Source: Nostoc paludosum FACHB-159
GTDB lineage: Bacteria > Cyanobacteriota > Cyanobacteriia > Cyanobacteriales > Nostocaceae
Reading direction: 5' to 3'
Length of the DNA stretch: 64,000 bases
NCBI RefSeq assembly: GCF_014698835.1
Contig: NZ_JACJTU010000018.1
Location: 1-64,000 of the forward strand
Positions 26,253 to 35,441 of the stretch are shown piece after piece. Within the stretch, counting starts at the first letter, position 1; every line of letters begins with the position of its first letter. The notes under the pieces were generated by a model. That model was not told the DNA's origin. It saw only the letters and a list, made by a program, of their open reading frames with translations, and made no database searches. Made by a program: the position numbers and the translations under genes.

Positions 26253-28076
26253 TTACACTGTGACTTTCGTACCGTCAAATTTAGTAAAGGTGAATCCGCT
26301 AAATCGTTCGTTGTAACCTAGTCTTTCATCCCTAAGGAGGCTAATAGCAACCTCTTCTCCCAAAGCTAAGGCAGCTGAACCATCCGAACGCCAATGAATA
26401 CCGCCATTACCGCGACCAATAGCATAGTTAGTTGCTAGTTTATTTAACTCACCACCTACAGTCAGAGGCGGGCCGCTGTAGGGAATTACTTTTGTGGGGT
26501 CGTTGGGGTCAGGTATGACTGGGTTGGGTATAACATAGTTTTCGTCAAAGAATGCTTTTAAGAGTGTGACATTGACACCAGCAGTAGCCGCAGCACCACC
26601 CGTATAGGAAGAATGGAGTGGTGCAGCTTCTGGATATGCTTGAGGTAACAGATAAGTACCGAAGGTTTTGAAGGTCGAAGCTAAAGCTTCCGAATTTAAG
26701 ACTTCAGGATGAATCGGATACTGAGTTTTATTTACAATATTGTTGTAAACTAGTCCACCATATGCTTCTGGACGCAGAATGCGGTGTACATAATATTTCT
26801 GCCAGTATGATGCTCTAATGGCACGCGAAGTACCCAAGTTGAGCAAGGCTTGTAACTGTCCGACGGCAAAGGTAGCAGCAGAACCAACTTGGGTTTTGGA
26901 ATTAACGTAGGGATTGTTTGGATTCAATGGTGCGCCGATACTACCAAGAATTAAGGAGGCTCCCAAGTAGGTAGGCCCACCAATATGAGCATACTCACCT
27001 AAATCGCGAACCGTGACTATGTAACGATTGATGGGATCGTAGTTAATTGACTTGCCTGAACTCCCTCCATTTTGGACAGTCAGCCATTCATTGAAATCGA
27101 TGAGGAAGTCGTTACCAGGAAGAGCAGTACGAATTAGTGGCGAAACAGACTGGGTTCCCCAAACAATAGTCCGCAGGAGAAATTGTGAGATGTAAGGGCC
27201 GTCTAGTACTCCTGGGGGAGTTACATATTTTACATTCTCACCAGAGCTATCATTGGGTTTGACATAGTTGACGCTACCACGAAATAAAGTTTGAGGAGTC
27301 ACAAGGCCGTTTTGTTTTGGGCCTCGGAACGCCGAGAGTTTGTTCAGGTCTGCGACAGCTGCCAAAACTTTTGGGTCGTCTGTATTGTTTTGAAACTTGG
27401 AATAAGGTACATCACGTAGTAAGGCTTGCCAGTAGAGTTCAACAGCTTCAGCAGCCCTTTGTGCGCTAAATAGTGCCGGTGGTGGTGGTACTGCTATCTG
27501 GGCTGCATTGATGCCTTCTAAGCTGATTGCTAGAGGACCTTGAGGATTGACTAGTTTTCTGGTGTCACCCAAGATAATTTTTTCAAAATCATCTGGGTTT
27601 TGCGTTGTCAGTGCTTTAGTTAAAGAGTTGTAAGCTTCCAATTTAACTTCGCCCCGTGCATCGTGGGGTAGTCCCCTACTGTCGGAGCCGATTTTGTTGG
27701 CATATCGCTCCTCATCACCATTGGTCGGATGCGGCGGAATGGGAATATTATTTTCGAGTCTTGCTGCTTCAACGCGCACTTGATAAGCTTTATTAACAAA
27801 CTTCTTATAGTTGAAGCCTGATTTTCCATAAGACCCAGAAGGATTAGTGGCTTGGGCAATATTTCCTCCCTTTTTGGAAGACACAGTTGAACCTAAAACT
27901 CCTCCAACGGTGCTGGCGATTGTAAATAAACCGATGCGCCCCAGAAATGAACGTCTACTACCACGACTAAAAAAGAAGCGTCTGCCTCTTACTTTGGTTT
28001 GCTTAGGCTGCGCTATTTCGGTTTGAGTTTGAGCATCTTGACCGAAATTTTGGTCAGAATTGGGATCTATTTGCAT
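26253..28076 (-). CDS. Tat-exported vanadium-dependent haloperoxidase (PAP2 superfamily)
   Basis: The 607-aa protein carries vanadate/phosphate-binding motifs of the haloperoxidase/PAP2 fold: KYYVHRILRP near 440, HSSYTGGAAATAGV near 495, and GRGNGGIHWRSDGSAA near 565 with the histidine that binds vanadium. The N-terminus has a twin-arginine signal (SRRSFLGRIG, residues 40-49) followed by a hydrophobic segment, so export in folded form is expected. The start at 28076 has GGAG 10 bases upstream; a longer frame from 28109 lacks one. It would oxidise halides with H2O2 or act as a phosphatase. Motif copy B lies about 410 bp upstream. Confidence 0.88.
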   Translation of the reverse strand: MQIDPNSDQNFGQDAQTQTEIAQPKQTKVRGRRFFFSRGSRRSFLGRIGLFTIASTVGGVLGSTVSSKKGGNIAQATNPSGSYGKSGFNYKKFVNKAYQVRVEAARLENNIPIPPHPTNGDEERYANKIGSDSRGLPHDARGEVKLEAYNSLTKALTTQNPDDFEKIILGDTRKLVNPQGPLAISLEGINAAQIAVPPPPALFSAQRAAEAVELYWQALLRDVPYSKFQNNTDDPKVLAAVADLNKLSAFRGPKQNGLVTPQTLFRGSVNYVKPNDSSGENVKYVTPPGVLDGPYISQFLLRTIVWGTQSVSPLIRTALPGNDFLIDFNEWLTVQNGGSSGKSINYDPINRYIVTVRDLGEYAHIGGPTYLGASLILGSIGAPLNPNNPYVNSKTQVGSAATFAVGQLQALLNLGTSRAIRASYWQKYYVHRILRPEAYGGLVYNNIVNKTQYPIHPEVLNSEALASTFKTFGTYLLPQAYPEAAPLHSSYTGGAAATAGVNVTLLKAFFDENYVIPNPVIPDPNDPTKVIPYSGPPLTVGGELNKLATNYAIGRGNGGIHWRSDGSAALALGEEVAISLLRDERLGYNERFSGFTFTKFDGTKVTV

Positions 28077-28703
28077 CTGAAGATATCTCCACTGGCGAAA
28101 ACAATACAAAAATTCAGCCGTGAGTGAATTATTGAGTAGCTTAAAATCACGTACAACAGAACTCAGAATTCAGAATTCAGAATCTAGGAGTAAAAGATAC
28201 TTTATGCCTGGGTTTTACTAAGTTTAAATCTGCTGTATTTGAAATACTCACCACTTAAAGGAGAGAGTAATTTTAAGGGATTTATGAGCAAACTTGGAGC
28301 CACTTTACTGGAAAGTAATTTGCACTCTTAGCTGTTAATCTGGGGATTTAGTTATGCTATTCAAGGCTCGATCGCATAACTCTTACACTTCTACAGTTTT
28401 CATCAAATCAATAGCATACGCTGTGGTTGAAGCATTGCTGCGATCGCACAGCTCAAACCACGATCTTTTTTCAGTTCAACAACTAATGTACTGTAAATCT
28501 ATCGGCTTACCGTTGCTTTGAGTTGTTAAATCAGACTTTCTCACAAACACTTGTGAAAATCAAGTAGTTTTGACAACAATTTAGGCAGTAGTCTGAATTT
28601 TATTTGAAAGCAAAGCTGTTTGTGAAGGCAAAAGGCAACAGATAATGGGCAATTAACATCGCCTATTACCTATTGCCTGTTGTCTTTTGCCCTTTCCTTT
28701 TGA
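28077..28703. other. Intergenic region with operator-like motif copy B and a hairpin
   Basis: About 630 bp upstream of the haloperoxidase. CAGAATT heptamer repeats lie at 28162-28183. At 28489-28520 the sequence TACTGTAAATCTATCGGC followed by TTACCG repeats the centre of dyad A. At 28627-28695 an imperfect inverted repeat (GGCAAAAGGCAACAG facing CTGTTGTCTTTTGCC) probably terminates transcription. No gene is supported. Confidence 0.55.
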
Positions 28704-30008
28704 TTAAGTAACTATGCCCATATCTACATAAATTGGATGTACTATTCTTTTAATAGTGCTTAGTTTTCTACTAAAGAAATATGCTCCAACAATGCAACAA
28801 GCACCACCAAATAATAAAGCATTGGTTACACCGATGCGATCGGCCAATCCTCCAAAGAATAAATTGCCGAAAGGTAGAACTCCTAAAAAACCTGTTGTAA
28901 ATATACTTGTTACTCTACCTCTTTTATTTTCATCAACAATAATTAGTTGTAAAAAATTACTAATCGAAGCTAGAGTCAAAGTAGTATTCATACCTATAAT
29001 AAACATAAATACTAGACATATTTCCAAATTATTGATGCGGGAAAATAGGATTAAAGATAAACCTAAAATGGTGGACGATCGCGCCACAATATCTTCCAGC
29101 CCAATGGCTTGTTTCCGGGAAACAAGATAAATTCCTGAAACTATAGAACCAAGTGCTGAAGCTGTCATTAGAAATCCCATAGTTTTAGCATCACCATTCA
29201 AAATTTCTTTAGCAAAAATAGGCATTAAATTTACGTGTGTCATTGCCATAAAACAAATGACAATTTGTAAAGCTAATACAGATTTTATAGGCAAAAACTC
29301 ATATGAAAAAACAAATCCTTCTTTGAGATTTTGCCAAATTTTAGTTTTTCGTTCTGATAAATTTCTGAGAACAGGGTTAACTTGAATGGTTAAGATAGCA
29401 GATAAGAACGGCAAATAGCTAATACTATCTACCAAAAAGCAGGAAGCGGCTCCAGAACTTGCAATCAGTAAACCCCCAATCATCGGACTAACAAACTTAG
29501 CAGTGTTAATTAAGAAGGAATGGAAGGCCATAGCGCTGTAAATATCTGCTTTTTTATCTACCAGTCTGGGAATAATTACCTGACGTGCTGGTAAGTCAAA
29601 AGCTTTGACTGTTCCTTGAAGCGTACCAATAATAATAATCCAGGTGACATTGATGCGATCGCTAAGAGTTAAAAACGTTAGTGTAGAAGATAAAACAATA
29701 GATGTTAGCTGCGTAGTTAGTAAAACATATCGTAAGTTCCACCGATCTAATAGTACTCCTACTATAGGTGTAATAACCAAGCCCATAGCTTGATTTGTGA
29801 ATCCAGCTATACCTACTAAAATAGCTGAATTAGTTAATTGATAAACTAACCATACTAAAGCAATTTGTGTCATCCAAGAGCCAAAAAACGATAAGCTCTC
29901 CCCAATAACAAAACAAGCAACATTCGGAGATTTAAGCGCAGGTGGAAGTTCAAAAGACAGAAATTTAAATTTGTCTTTTGGAAAATTTTTTCTATTACTT
30001 GGTAACAT
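28704..30008 (-). CDS. MFS exporter (EntS-like), second copy
   Basis: A twelve-helix MFS protein closely related to the one at 16166-17383: WMTQIALVWLVYQLT, GVLLDRWNLR after helix 2, FDLPARQVIIPR after helix 4 and CFLVDSISYLPF correspond position by position. The ATG at 30008 (434 aa, AGGGAAAAG upstream) is preferred; longer frames starting at 30080 (ATG) or 30086 (TTG) add a polar extension not seen in the paralogue. It probably exports a small metabolite; substrate unknown. Confidence 0.88.
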   Translation of the reverse strand: MLPSNRKNFPKDKFKFLSFELPPALKSPNVACFVIGESLSFFGSWMTQIALVWLVYQLTNSAILVGIAGFTNQAMGLVITPIVGVLLDRWNLRYVLLTTQLTSIVLSSTLTFLTLSDRINVTWIIIIGTLQGTVKAFDLPARQVIIPRLVDKKADIYSAMAFHSFLINTAKFVSPMIGGLLIASSGAASCFLVDSISYLPFLSAILTIQVNPVLRNLSERKTKIWQNLKEGFVFSYEFLPIKSVLALQIVICFMAMTHVNLMPIFAKEILNGDAKTMGFLMTASALGSIVSGIYLVSRKQAIGLEDIVARSSTILGLSLILFSRINNLEICLVFMFIIGMNTTLTLASISNFLQLIIVDENKRGRVTSIFTTGFLGVLPFGNLFFGGLADRIGVTNALLFGGACCIVGAYFFSRKLSTIKRIVHPIYVDMGIVT

Positions 30009-30679
30009 CAGCTTTTCCCTGTTTGAAAATGTTTGTAACCATGTGTTGACAGAATTAATACGGGATTGATATGGGCACATTATCAATCCATGATTAAGCG
30101 TTTAATTCTTTACTGAATTCGCTAATTACTCAACGCCTTTATAGTCTTCCCAATAAAAAAGACAGCAATTTTATCCTCTTGTTATCAGCAACATGAGGAA
30201 TTCGGAAGACTTATACAAAGTCCTCAGAATGTTTTTGATAAAGCTCTGCTAGGCTTGTGCTCCACAAACCCCAAGCAATAGTTAATTTTGCTTAATGTTA
30301 GATTAACAGAAAGTTTGCATCCTTAGTATCTGTTCAAAAAAAAGCCACTTGTACAATAGACCTCTTGCAAAAGTGCCTTTTGCAAGAGGTCGGGAAAGGG
30401 GAAAAGGTTAAAGGGGAAAGGAAAATTCTATCCCTTTTCCCTTTAACCCTTACCCTTTACCCGACTTATGCAAGAAGTCTAATTAATACACAGTGAGTAA
30501 GCATCATATCATGTCTGTTGAGGAACGACAATTATCCCAAGACCAGGGGATGAGGGAGATGGCTTCGCCAAGGGGAAAGGGAAAAGGGAAAAGGTAAAAG
30601 GAAGAATATTTCTTTTCCCCCTTGCCCTTTGCCCTTTCCCCCTTGCCCTTTGCCCTTTATCTGTTTTCTGTTTTATCTT
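30009..30679. other. Repeat-rich intergenic region
   Basis: Divergent promoter region between the MFS and acetolactate decarboxylase genes. Besides a strong hairpin (30359-30391, listed separately) it holds inverted G/A-rich and C/T-rich tracts (30392-30465 and 30540-30660, units like GGGAAAAGG against CCTTTTCCC). Small frames in these tracts are artefacts of the repeats. Confidence 0.6.
30359..30391. repeat. Perfect hairpin with 15-bp arms
   Basis: GACCTCTTGCAAAAG, a TGC loop and the exact complement. It is followed by an A/G-rich tract facing a C/T-rich tract and by a degenerate third copy (GACTTATGCAAGAAGTC, 30464-30480). This nested structure resembles a small interspersed palindromic repeat. 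Confidence 0.8.
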
Positions 30680-31459
30680 ATGAAACTCAAGCGTTATTTC
30701 TGGATAGCTATTTTGAGCATCATTGCCTTACTAGGCGTGATGATACCACTAAAAACTCAGGCGTATACATCATCAAATACGCTATTTCAAACATCTACAA
30801 TTAGCGCTCTATCAGTAGGGATTTATGAGGGTAATACTAATTTCCAGCAGTTAAAAAAATACGGCAATTTTGGTTTGGGTACTGTCAATTATCTTGACGG
30901 AGAAATGATTGGATTAGATGGTAAGTTTTACCAGGTTAAAGCTGACGGTGTTGCCTCTATCATTCCTGATGCAATTGTAAGTCCTTTTGCGACGGTGACC
31001 TTTTTTAAACCAGAAAAATTAATTAACCTAGAAAGACAGATGAATTATCAGCAATTGCAGGAATTTTTGGATGTGAACTTAACCACTAAAAATTATCCTT
31101 ATGCAATTCGTATTCAAGGTAATTTTCCTTATCTAAAATTTAGAAGCGTTCCTAAACAAACCCCGCCCTACCGTCCTTTGGCGGATGCCCTTAAAGGACA
31201 ATCAGTTTTCGAGTTAAGGAATGTAAATGGTACTTTAGTAGGATTTCGTACACCTAAATATATGGAAGGAGTGAATGTTAAGGGGTATCATTTTCATTTT
31301 TTAACTGCAAATCGGAAAACTGGAGGACATATTTTAGATGGGCAGTTTCAAAATGCTAAAGTAGAGATTGATACTCTATCAAATGTTGAGATTAATTTGC
31401 CTAAAACTGCTGAATTTGAGCAGGCTGATTTGGGAGATGGCAGACTCAACGTTAAATAA
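30680..31459 (+). CDS. alsD: Acetolactate decarboxylase, exported
   Basis: It converts 2-acetolactate to acetoin and CO2. The 259-aa protein shows the family blocks SALSVGIYEG, GLGTVNYLDGEMIGLDGKFYQ, GFRTPKYMEGVNV and the zinc site YHFHFLTANRKTGGHILDG (H-x-H and a third His 11 residues on). The first 28 residues (MKLKRYFWIAILSIIALLGV...TQA) form a signal peptide, so it acts outside the cytoplasm, as for the Brevibacillus enzyme. The start is the ATG at 30680; upstream in-frame residues are encoded by the repeat tract and are not credible. No acetolactate synthase gene is adjacent. Confidence 0.92.
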   Translation: MKLKRYFWIAILSIIALLGVMIPLKTQAYTSSNTLFQTSTISALSVGIYEGNTNFQQLKKYGNFGLGTVNYLDGEMIGLDGKFYQVKADGVASIIPDAIVSPFATVTFFKPEKLINLERQMNYQQLQEFLDVNLTTKNYPYAIRIQGNFPYLKFRSVPKQTPPYRPLADALKGQSVFELRNVNGTLVGFRTPKYMEGVNVKGYHFHFLTANRKTGGHILDGQFQNAKVEIDTLSNVEINLPKTAEFEQADLGDGRLNVK

Positions 31460-31518
31460 ATATTTTTAGATCGAATTTATGTCGCTACCTCCCCAATTCT
31501 CAGCCCCCAGTCCCTAGA

Positions 31519-32487
31519 CTAGCCAATGATTACCCAGTACATACCATCGGGTGCAATTAATCCAAAAGAAGGTTCGCCAAATTCGTTAGGGACGATGGGT
31601 GTAACGTTAGTAGCGTTACTGGCGATCGCACGTTGATGAAAAGCCCCAATATCCTCAACTTGATAAGTGAAAAGGCTTATGCCCAAAGAACCTGGTTGAG
31701 CGTATTCGCGGCGATCGCTGGTAGGATAAAGTGGGCTATAAACTTGAAAAACTCCTACATTGGTCTTTGGTGAAGCGAAAACCGAAAGATAAAATTCTTG
31801 CCCTTCATCAAGCATCAAAATCTGGCGAGTTGAGGGATTTTTATAACCAGATAACTTGGGGTTATTTTCTGATGGCACAAGTCCGAAAACTTCTGTGTAA
31901 AATGAGGTGAGGCTGTGGTCAGAAGTAATAAAACTTGAGTGAGTTCCTTCACTGACTAATAGCCCAGAATCACGATTAATAGTACCGTAACCAGGGCGGT
32001 CATAGTTATATCGCTGGAAAAATGCCTGTCGTGTCTCCTTGCCAATTACAAACATTTCCCTGACACCAACAAAACGGTTATATAATCCCGTCCCCACATT
32101 CCCAACAAATTCAATGCCGCGTACTGGTTCAGTATAAATCCAGTCTCCCCCGTTGGCTTTGTCGTCAGCAAAAGCATCGGCGATCGCATAAATATCTTGA
32201 GTCAAAGAAGCAAACCAGCGGCTACCCTCCACCACTGGTAAGGTATCGCCTAAACCTTCATTGCGCGGTTGTTTCCACCACATTACCCGCACCAATCCAT
32301 GATCTGATGAGTTGCCATTTTGCAGTCGCAGTGATGTTAAATCTGAGGCATGACCGTAGAGTAATTTTGCCTGTTCTGCGGAAAATTCTCCTCTTTTAAC
32401 CTCCGCATAGCCGAATTCATTCCAATATTTTAGGGTAGCTTCAATATCCTTTGAGCCAACACAATTTTCAAAAATCCCACTAATCAT
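31519..32487 (-). CDS. VOC (glyoxalase/dioxygenase-fold) family protein
   Basis: The 322-aa protein has two betaalphabetabetabeta-type halves: the first begins IFENCVGSKDIEATLKYWNEFGYAEVKRG, the second SSFITSDHSLTSFYTEVFGLVPSE, ending GEPSFGLIAPDGMYWVIIG. This is the arrangement of vicinal-oxygen-chelate enzymes (glyoxalases, extradiol dioxygenases, resistance proteins). Metal ligands cannot be fixed without alignment. It converges on alsD with 59 bp between stop codons. No specific reaction is suggested. Confidence 0.8.
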   Translation of the reverse strand: MISGIFENCVGSKDIEATLKYWNEFGYAEVKRGEFSAEQAKLLYGHASDLTSLRLQNGNSSDHGLVRVMWWKQPRNEGLGDTLPVVEGSRWFASLTQDIYAIADAFADDKANGGDWIYTEPVRGIEFVGNVGTGLYNRFVGVREMFVIGKETRQAFFQRYNYDRPGYGTINRDSGLLVSEGTHSSFITSDHSLTSFYTEVFGLVPSENNPKLSGYKNPSTRQILMLDEGQEFYLSVFASPKTNVGVFQVYSPLYPTSDRREYAQPGSLGISLFTYQVEDIGAFHQRAIASNATNVTPIVPNEFGEPSFGLIAPDGMYWVIIG

Positions 32488-33003
32488 TGTGATTTACCTG
32501 TTAACTACACAAAATTTAGATTATTTAGTTTTGATTCTGGTAAGAGAAGAATATAGTTTCGACTTTGGTTTGTAAATCCTGTTCTGAAAACAAAGAAACT
32601 CACCAAATACTAAGAATGTTTTAGCAGTTTAGCGAGTATATAGTTAGGGATATTTAAGATTGAAATGACGTTGTAACTCAAGTTGCTAGTTCAAGGCGTC
32701 TGTAATTTCACCAATTTTGGATTAAAAGTCTTAATTACAAGTTTGTTAAATAGAATTCCAAACAGTACTATTTATTAAAATTTAGTATAATTTTTAGCTG
32801 TAAATACATACAGCAGTTTCCAACTAAATGAGGTGCAGAACCAAGGATTCACAAATCAAATTATTCTTCTGCCTTCTGCCTGGTTGTTGAATCTCGACTT
32901 CGCTCGATTACCGCGTAGTCGAAACACTGCCTCCTGCCTCCTGCCTCAAAACCAGTGACTTTGTACCTCATGTAAAAAATAACTGCTGTAATTACTGATT
33001 GCG
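32488..33003. other. Intergenic region with repeat remnants
   Basis: An AT-rich stretch containing a CTGCCTC/CTTCTGC tandem tract and a GACTTCGCTCGATTACCGCG fragment near 32898-32920. No gene or clear operator is visible. Confidence 0.45.
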
Positions 33004-34104
33004 TTAACTTTTGGCTGCTACTACTTGTTGGTCTCGTCGTGCTACTTCTTTTCGTACCAAAGGAATGACATCACGACCATAAGCGATCGCATCTTCCAAA
33101 GGATCGAAGCCCCGGATCAACAAGGTAGTTACACCTGCATCGTAGTAATCAACTAAGGCTTCTGCAACTTGTTCTGGTGTACCCACTAATGCTGTGGTGT
33201 TCCCGGCTGCACCTGTAGCTGCGGCGATGGGTGTCCATAGACGCTTATCGTAAACTTCTTTTTTGGCTGCAAAATCCAGCAGGCGTTGTGACCCTACTGC
33301 TTGGGGTCTAGCTGTGGGAGCTATTTTCGCCCCTCCTCGCAACTCCTGAATCCGTGCCAAGATGCTATGGGCTTTTTCCCAAGCCTCTTGTTCTGTAGCC
33401 CCAAGGATCGGTCGCAGGGAGACGCTAAAGCGAATAGAGCGATCGGGGGGTAAGGCGGCACGAACTTCAGCAATGCGTTCTTTGACTGCGGCAATTGGTT
33501 CACCCCACAAGGCGTAAACGTTACTGTGTTTTGCTCCCACTTTTACTGCTGGACTTGATGCGCCACCAAAGTAAAGCGGGATATGGGGTTTTTGTAGCGG
33601 CTTGATTGCAGAGAAAGCATCCTTGACGCGGTAAAATTCGCCTTCATAATCAAAGGGAGTATCACTTGTCCAGGTGCGACGGAGAATTTCTAAATATTCA
33701 TCAGTGCGGCGGTAGCGGTTATCATGATCTAACCAGTCACCATCTTTTTGTTGATCGGCATCGCTACCACCAGTAATGATATGTATTGCTATGCGACCGT
33801 TGGTGAAATGGTCAAGGGTAGCTGCCTTGCGCGCTGCTAGAGTTGGTGCAACAAAGCCTGGTCGGTGGGCAATCAAAAAGCCCAATCGCTCGGTTGCAGC
33901 CGCGGCAAAACTCGCTACAGTAAAACCATCAGGGCTATTAGAACTATAGCCAATTAATACTTTATCAAAGTCCGCTTGTTCGTGGGCTTGGGCAAATTCA
34001 CGAACATAAGCCGAATCGATAATGTCATCGCCCAGAGTGCTTGTTGTACTATTTAATTCCGAAGCAGGTTTTGTCCGAACTAATCCAATAAACTCTACTG
34101 GCAT
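33004..34104 (-). CDS. SsuD-like FMN-dependent alkanesulfonate (or sulfone) monooxygenase
   Basis: A luciferase-like flavoprotein of 366 aa with the SsuD/SfnG pattern: FDKVLIGYSSNSPDG, LIAHRPGFVAPTLAARKAATLDHFTNGRIAIHIITGG, HDNRYRRTDEYLEILRR, IPLYFGGASSPAVKVGAKHSNVYALWGEP. It would use FMNH2 and O2 to release sulfite from an alkanesulfonate or to attack a sulfone. The start at 34104 has AGGAGAGACT directly upstream; a frame starting 78 bp earlier lacks this. It is the last gene downstream of the Fe-S maturation group and differs clearly from the SsuD at 48305, suggesting another substrate. Confidence 0.87.
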   Translation of the reverse strand: MPVEFIGLVRTKPASELNSTTSTLGDDIIDSAYVREFAQAHEQADFDKVLIGYSSNSPDGFTVASFAAAATERLGFLIAHRPGFVAPTLAARKAATLDHFTNGRIAIHIITGGSDADQQKDGDWLDHDNRYRRTDEYLEILRRTWTSDTPFDYEGEFYRVKDAFSAIKPLQKPHIPLYFGGASSPAVKVGAKHSNVYALWGEPIAAVKERIAEVRAALPPDRSIRFSVSLRPILGATEQEAWEKAHSILARIQELRGGAKIAPTARPQAVGSQRLLDFAAKKEVYDKRLWTPIAAATGAAGNTTALVGTPEQVAEALVDYYDAGVTTLLIRGFDPLEDAIAYGRDVIPLVRKEVARRDQQVVAAKS

Positions 34105-34325
34105 AGTCTCTCCTGGGAATGGGAAGTGGGGAGGATTTTGAGGTAGGGAAAGAATTTTGGAAGTTGTTAAATTATCCCGCAACTATGCAACGCCACCGTA
34201 AAATCATCAGCATTTATACAACGCCACACTTTACTGTTTGTAGCGATGTGATTGAATTTGATTGCATATACCTGTAAGCTGCTGGTTTTACCGGTGTATT
34301 TTACATACTACCATGAATGCACAGA

Positions 34326-35438
34326 TTAGCGATCGCCAATTTTGATACTATTTCCTGAAGATGTTGCCATTTGGGCATTCAACATAGAGAAAAAAGTTGC
34401 ATCTAAGGCTGCGGCAATTTGGACAAATACCTGGCTTGTTGTTGAGTGAGGGTCAGCAAGTATTACGGGTTCCCCTGTATCCCCTCCCTTACAAATGCGG
34501 GGATCGATGGGAACTTCTCCTAAAAGAGGTGCTTTGAGTTCATCTGCCAATTTTTGACCGCCACCAGTACCGAAAATCGATGTTTGTTCGCCGCTACTAT
34601 TGATGAAATAGCTCATATTCTCAATAATGCCGAGAACGGGAACCCCCACTTGGCGAAACATGTAAATATTGCGGCGCACATCGGATACAGCAACTTGTTG
34701 GGGAGTTGTGACTAATATTACTCCGCAAATTGGGCTTTCTTGAACAATGGTGATTTGAGCATCACCAGTACCGGGAGGAAGATCTATTAATAAATAATCT
34801 AGTTCTCCCCATTCAACTTCGTGGATAAACTGAGTAATAATTTTGTGTAAGACTGGGCCACGCCATGCTAAAGGACGATCCGGTTCTGCTAAAAGTCCTA
34901 CAGACATAACTTTAATGCCGTAAGCCTGCAAAGGTAAAAATCTCTGACCGTTAGGAGTATCAATAACTTGAACTTCAGATTTACCCAGTCCCAGCATTTG
35001 CGGAACATTTGGGCCGTAGACATCAGCATCTAATAAACCAACTTTAGCACCAGATACTTTTAGAGCAGTAGCTAAATTAACTGCGGTTGTAGATTTACCA
35101 ACTCCCCCCTTGCCGCTGGAAATTGCTAAGGTGGTTTTTACCCCTGGAATGGTACAGACTTGAATGTAAGCTTTTTTGCACCAAGATAAAAGTGATAATA
35201 CTGTTTTAATTTCTGCTTCTAATTGCTGCTGGCGAGAACCGATATAAAGGCGTAGGTAAACGTAGTCATCAACAATACGCAGATTTCGCACCATTCCCAA
35301 GCTAACGATGTCATTTTTTAGGGTGGGTTCGATGATTTGCTTGAGAAGTTGGACGACTTCTTCTTGACGAGCAATTATTAGGGGATCGTGAGGAGAAGCT
35401 TGTAGTTGTTGATGTGATGATGTAGAGTTATGCACCAT
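34326..35438 (-). CDS. Mrp/NBP35 family Fe-S cluster carrier ATPase
   Basis: The 370-aa protein has an N-terminal MIP18-like domain (about 20-95) and a P-loop ATPase with deviant Walker A SGKGGVGKSTTAVNLA near 109, LLDADVYGPNVPQMLG and IDLPPGTGDAQ. The CxxC after ENMSYF that bridges the cluster in E. coli Mrp is absent; the segment reads INSSGEQTSIFGTGGG. It starts 3 bp after the HEAT-repeat gene and follows the ferredoxin, so it probably loads clusters into the ferredoxin/flavoprotein pair of this operon. It could also be a general paralogue. Confidence 0.9.
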   Translation of the reverse strand: MVHNSTSSHQQLQASPHDPLIIARQEEVVQLLKQIIEPTLKNDIVSLGMVRNLRIVDDYVYLRLYIGSRQQQLEAEIKTVLSLLSWCKKAYIQVCTIPGVKTTLAISSGKGGVGKSTTAVNLATALKVSGAKVGLLDADVYGPNVPQMLGLGKSEVQVIDTPNGQRFLPLQAYGIKVMSVGLLAEPDRPLAWRGPVLHKIITQFIHEVEWGELDYLLIDLPPGTGDAQITIVQESPICGVILVTTPQQVAVSDVRRNIYMFRQVGVPVLGIIENMSYFINSSGEQTSIFGTGGGQKLADELKAPLLGEVPIDPRICKGGDTGEPVILADPHSTTSQVFVQIAAALDATFFSMLNAQMATSSGNSIKIGDR

Positions 35439-35441
35439 AAA

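Noticed and set aside
30622-30804. 60-codon frame and the N-terminal extension of alsD
   Set aside because: Encoded by the CCCTTTG-type repeat tract; the real signal peptide starts at 30680.
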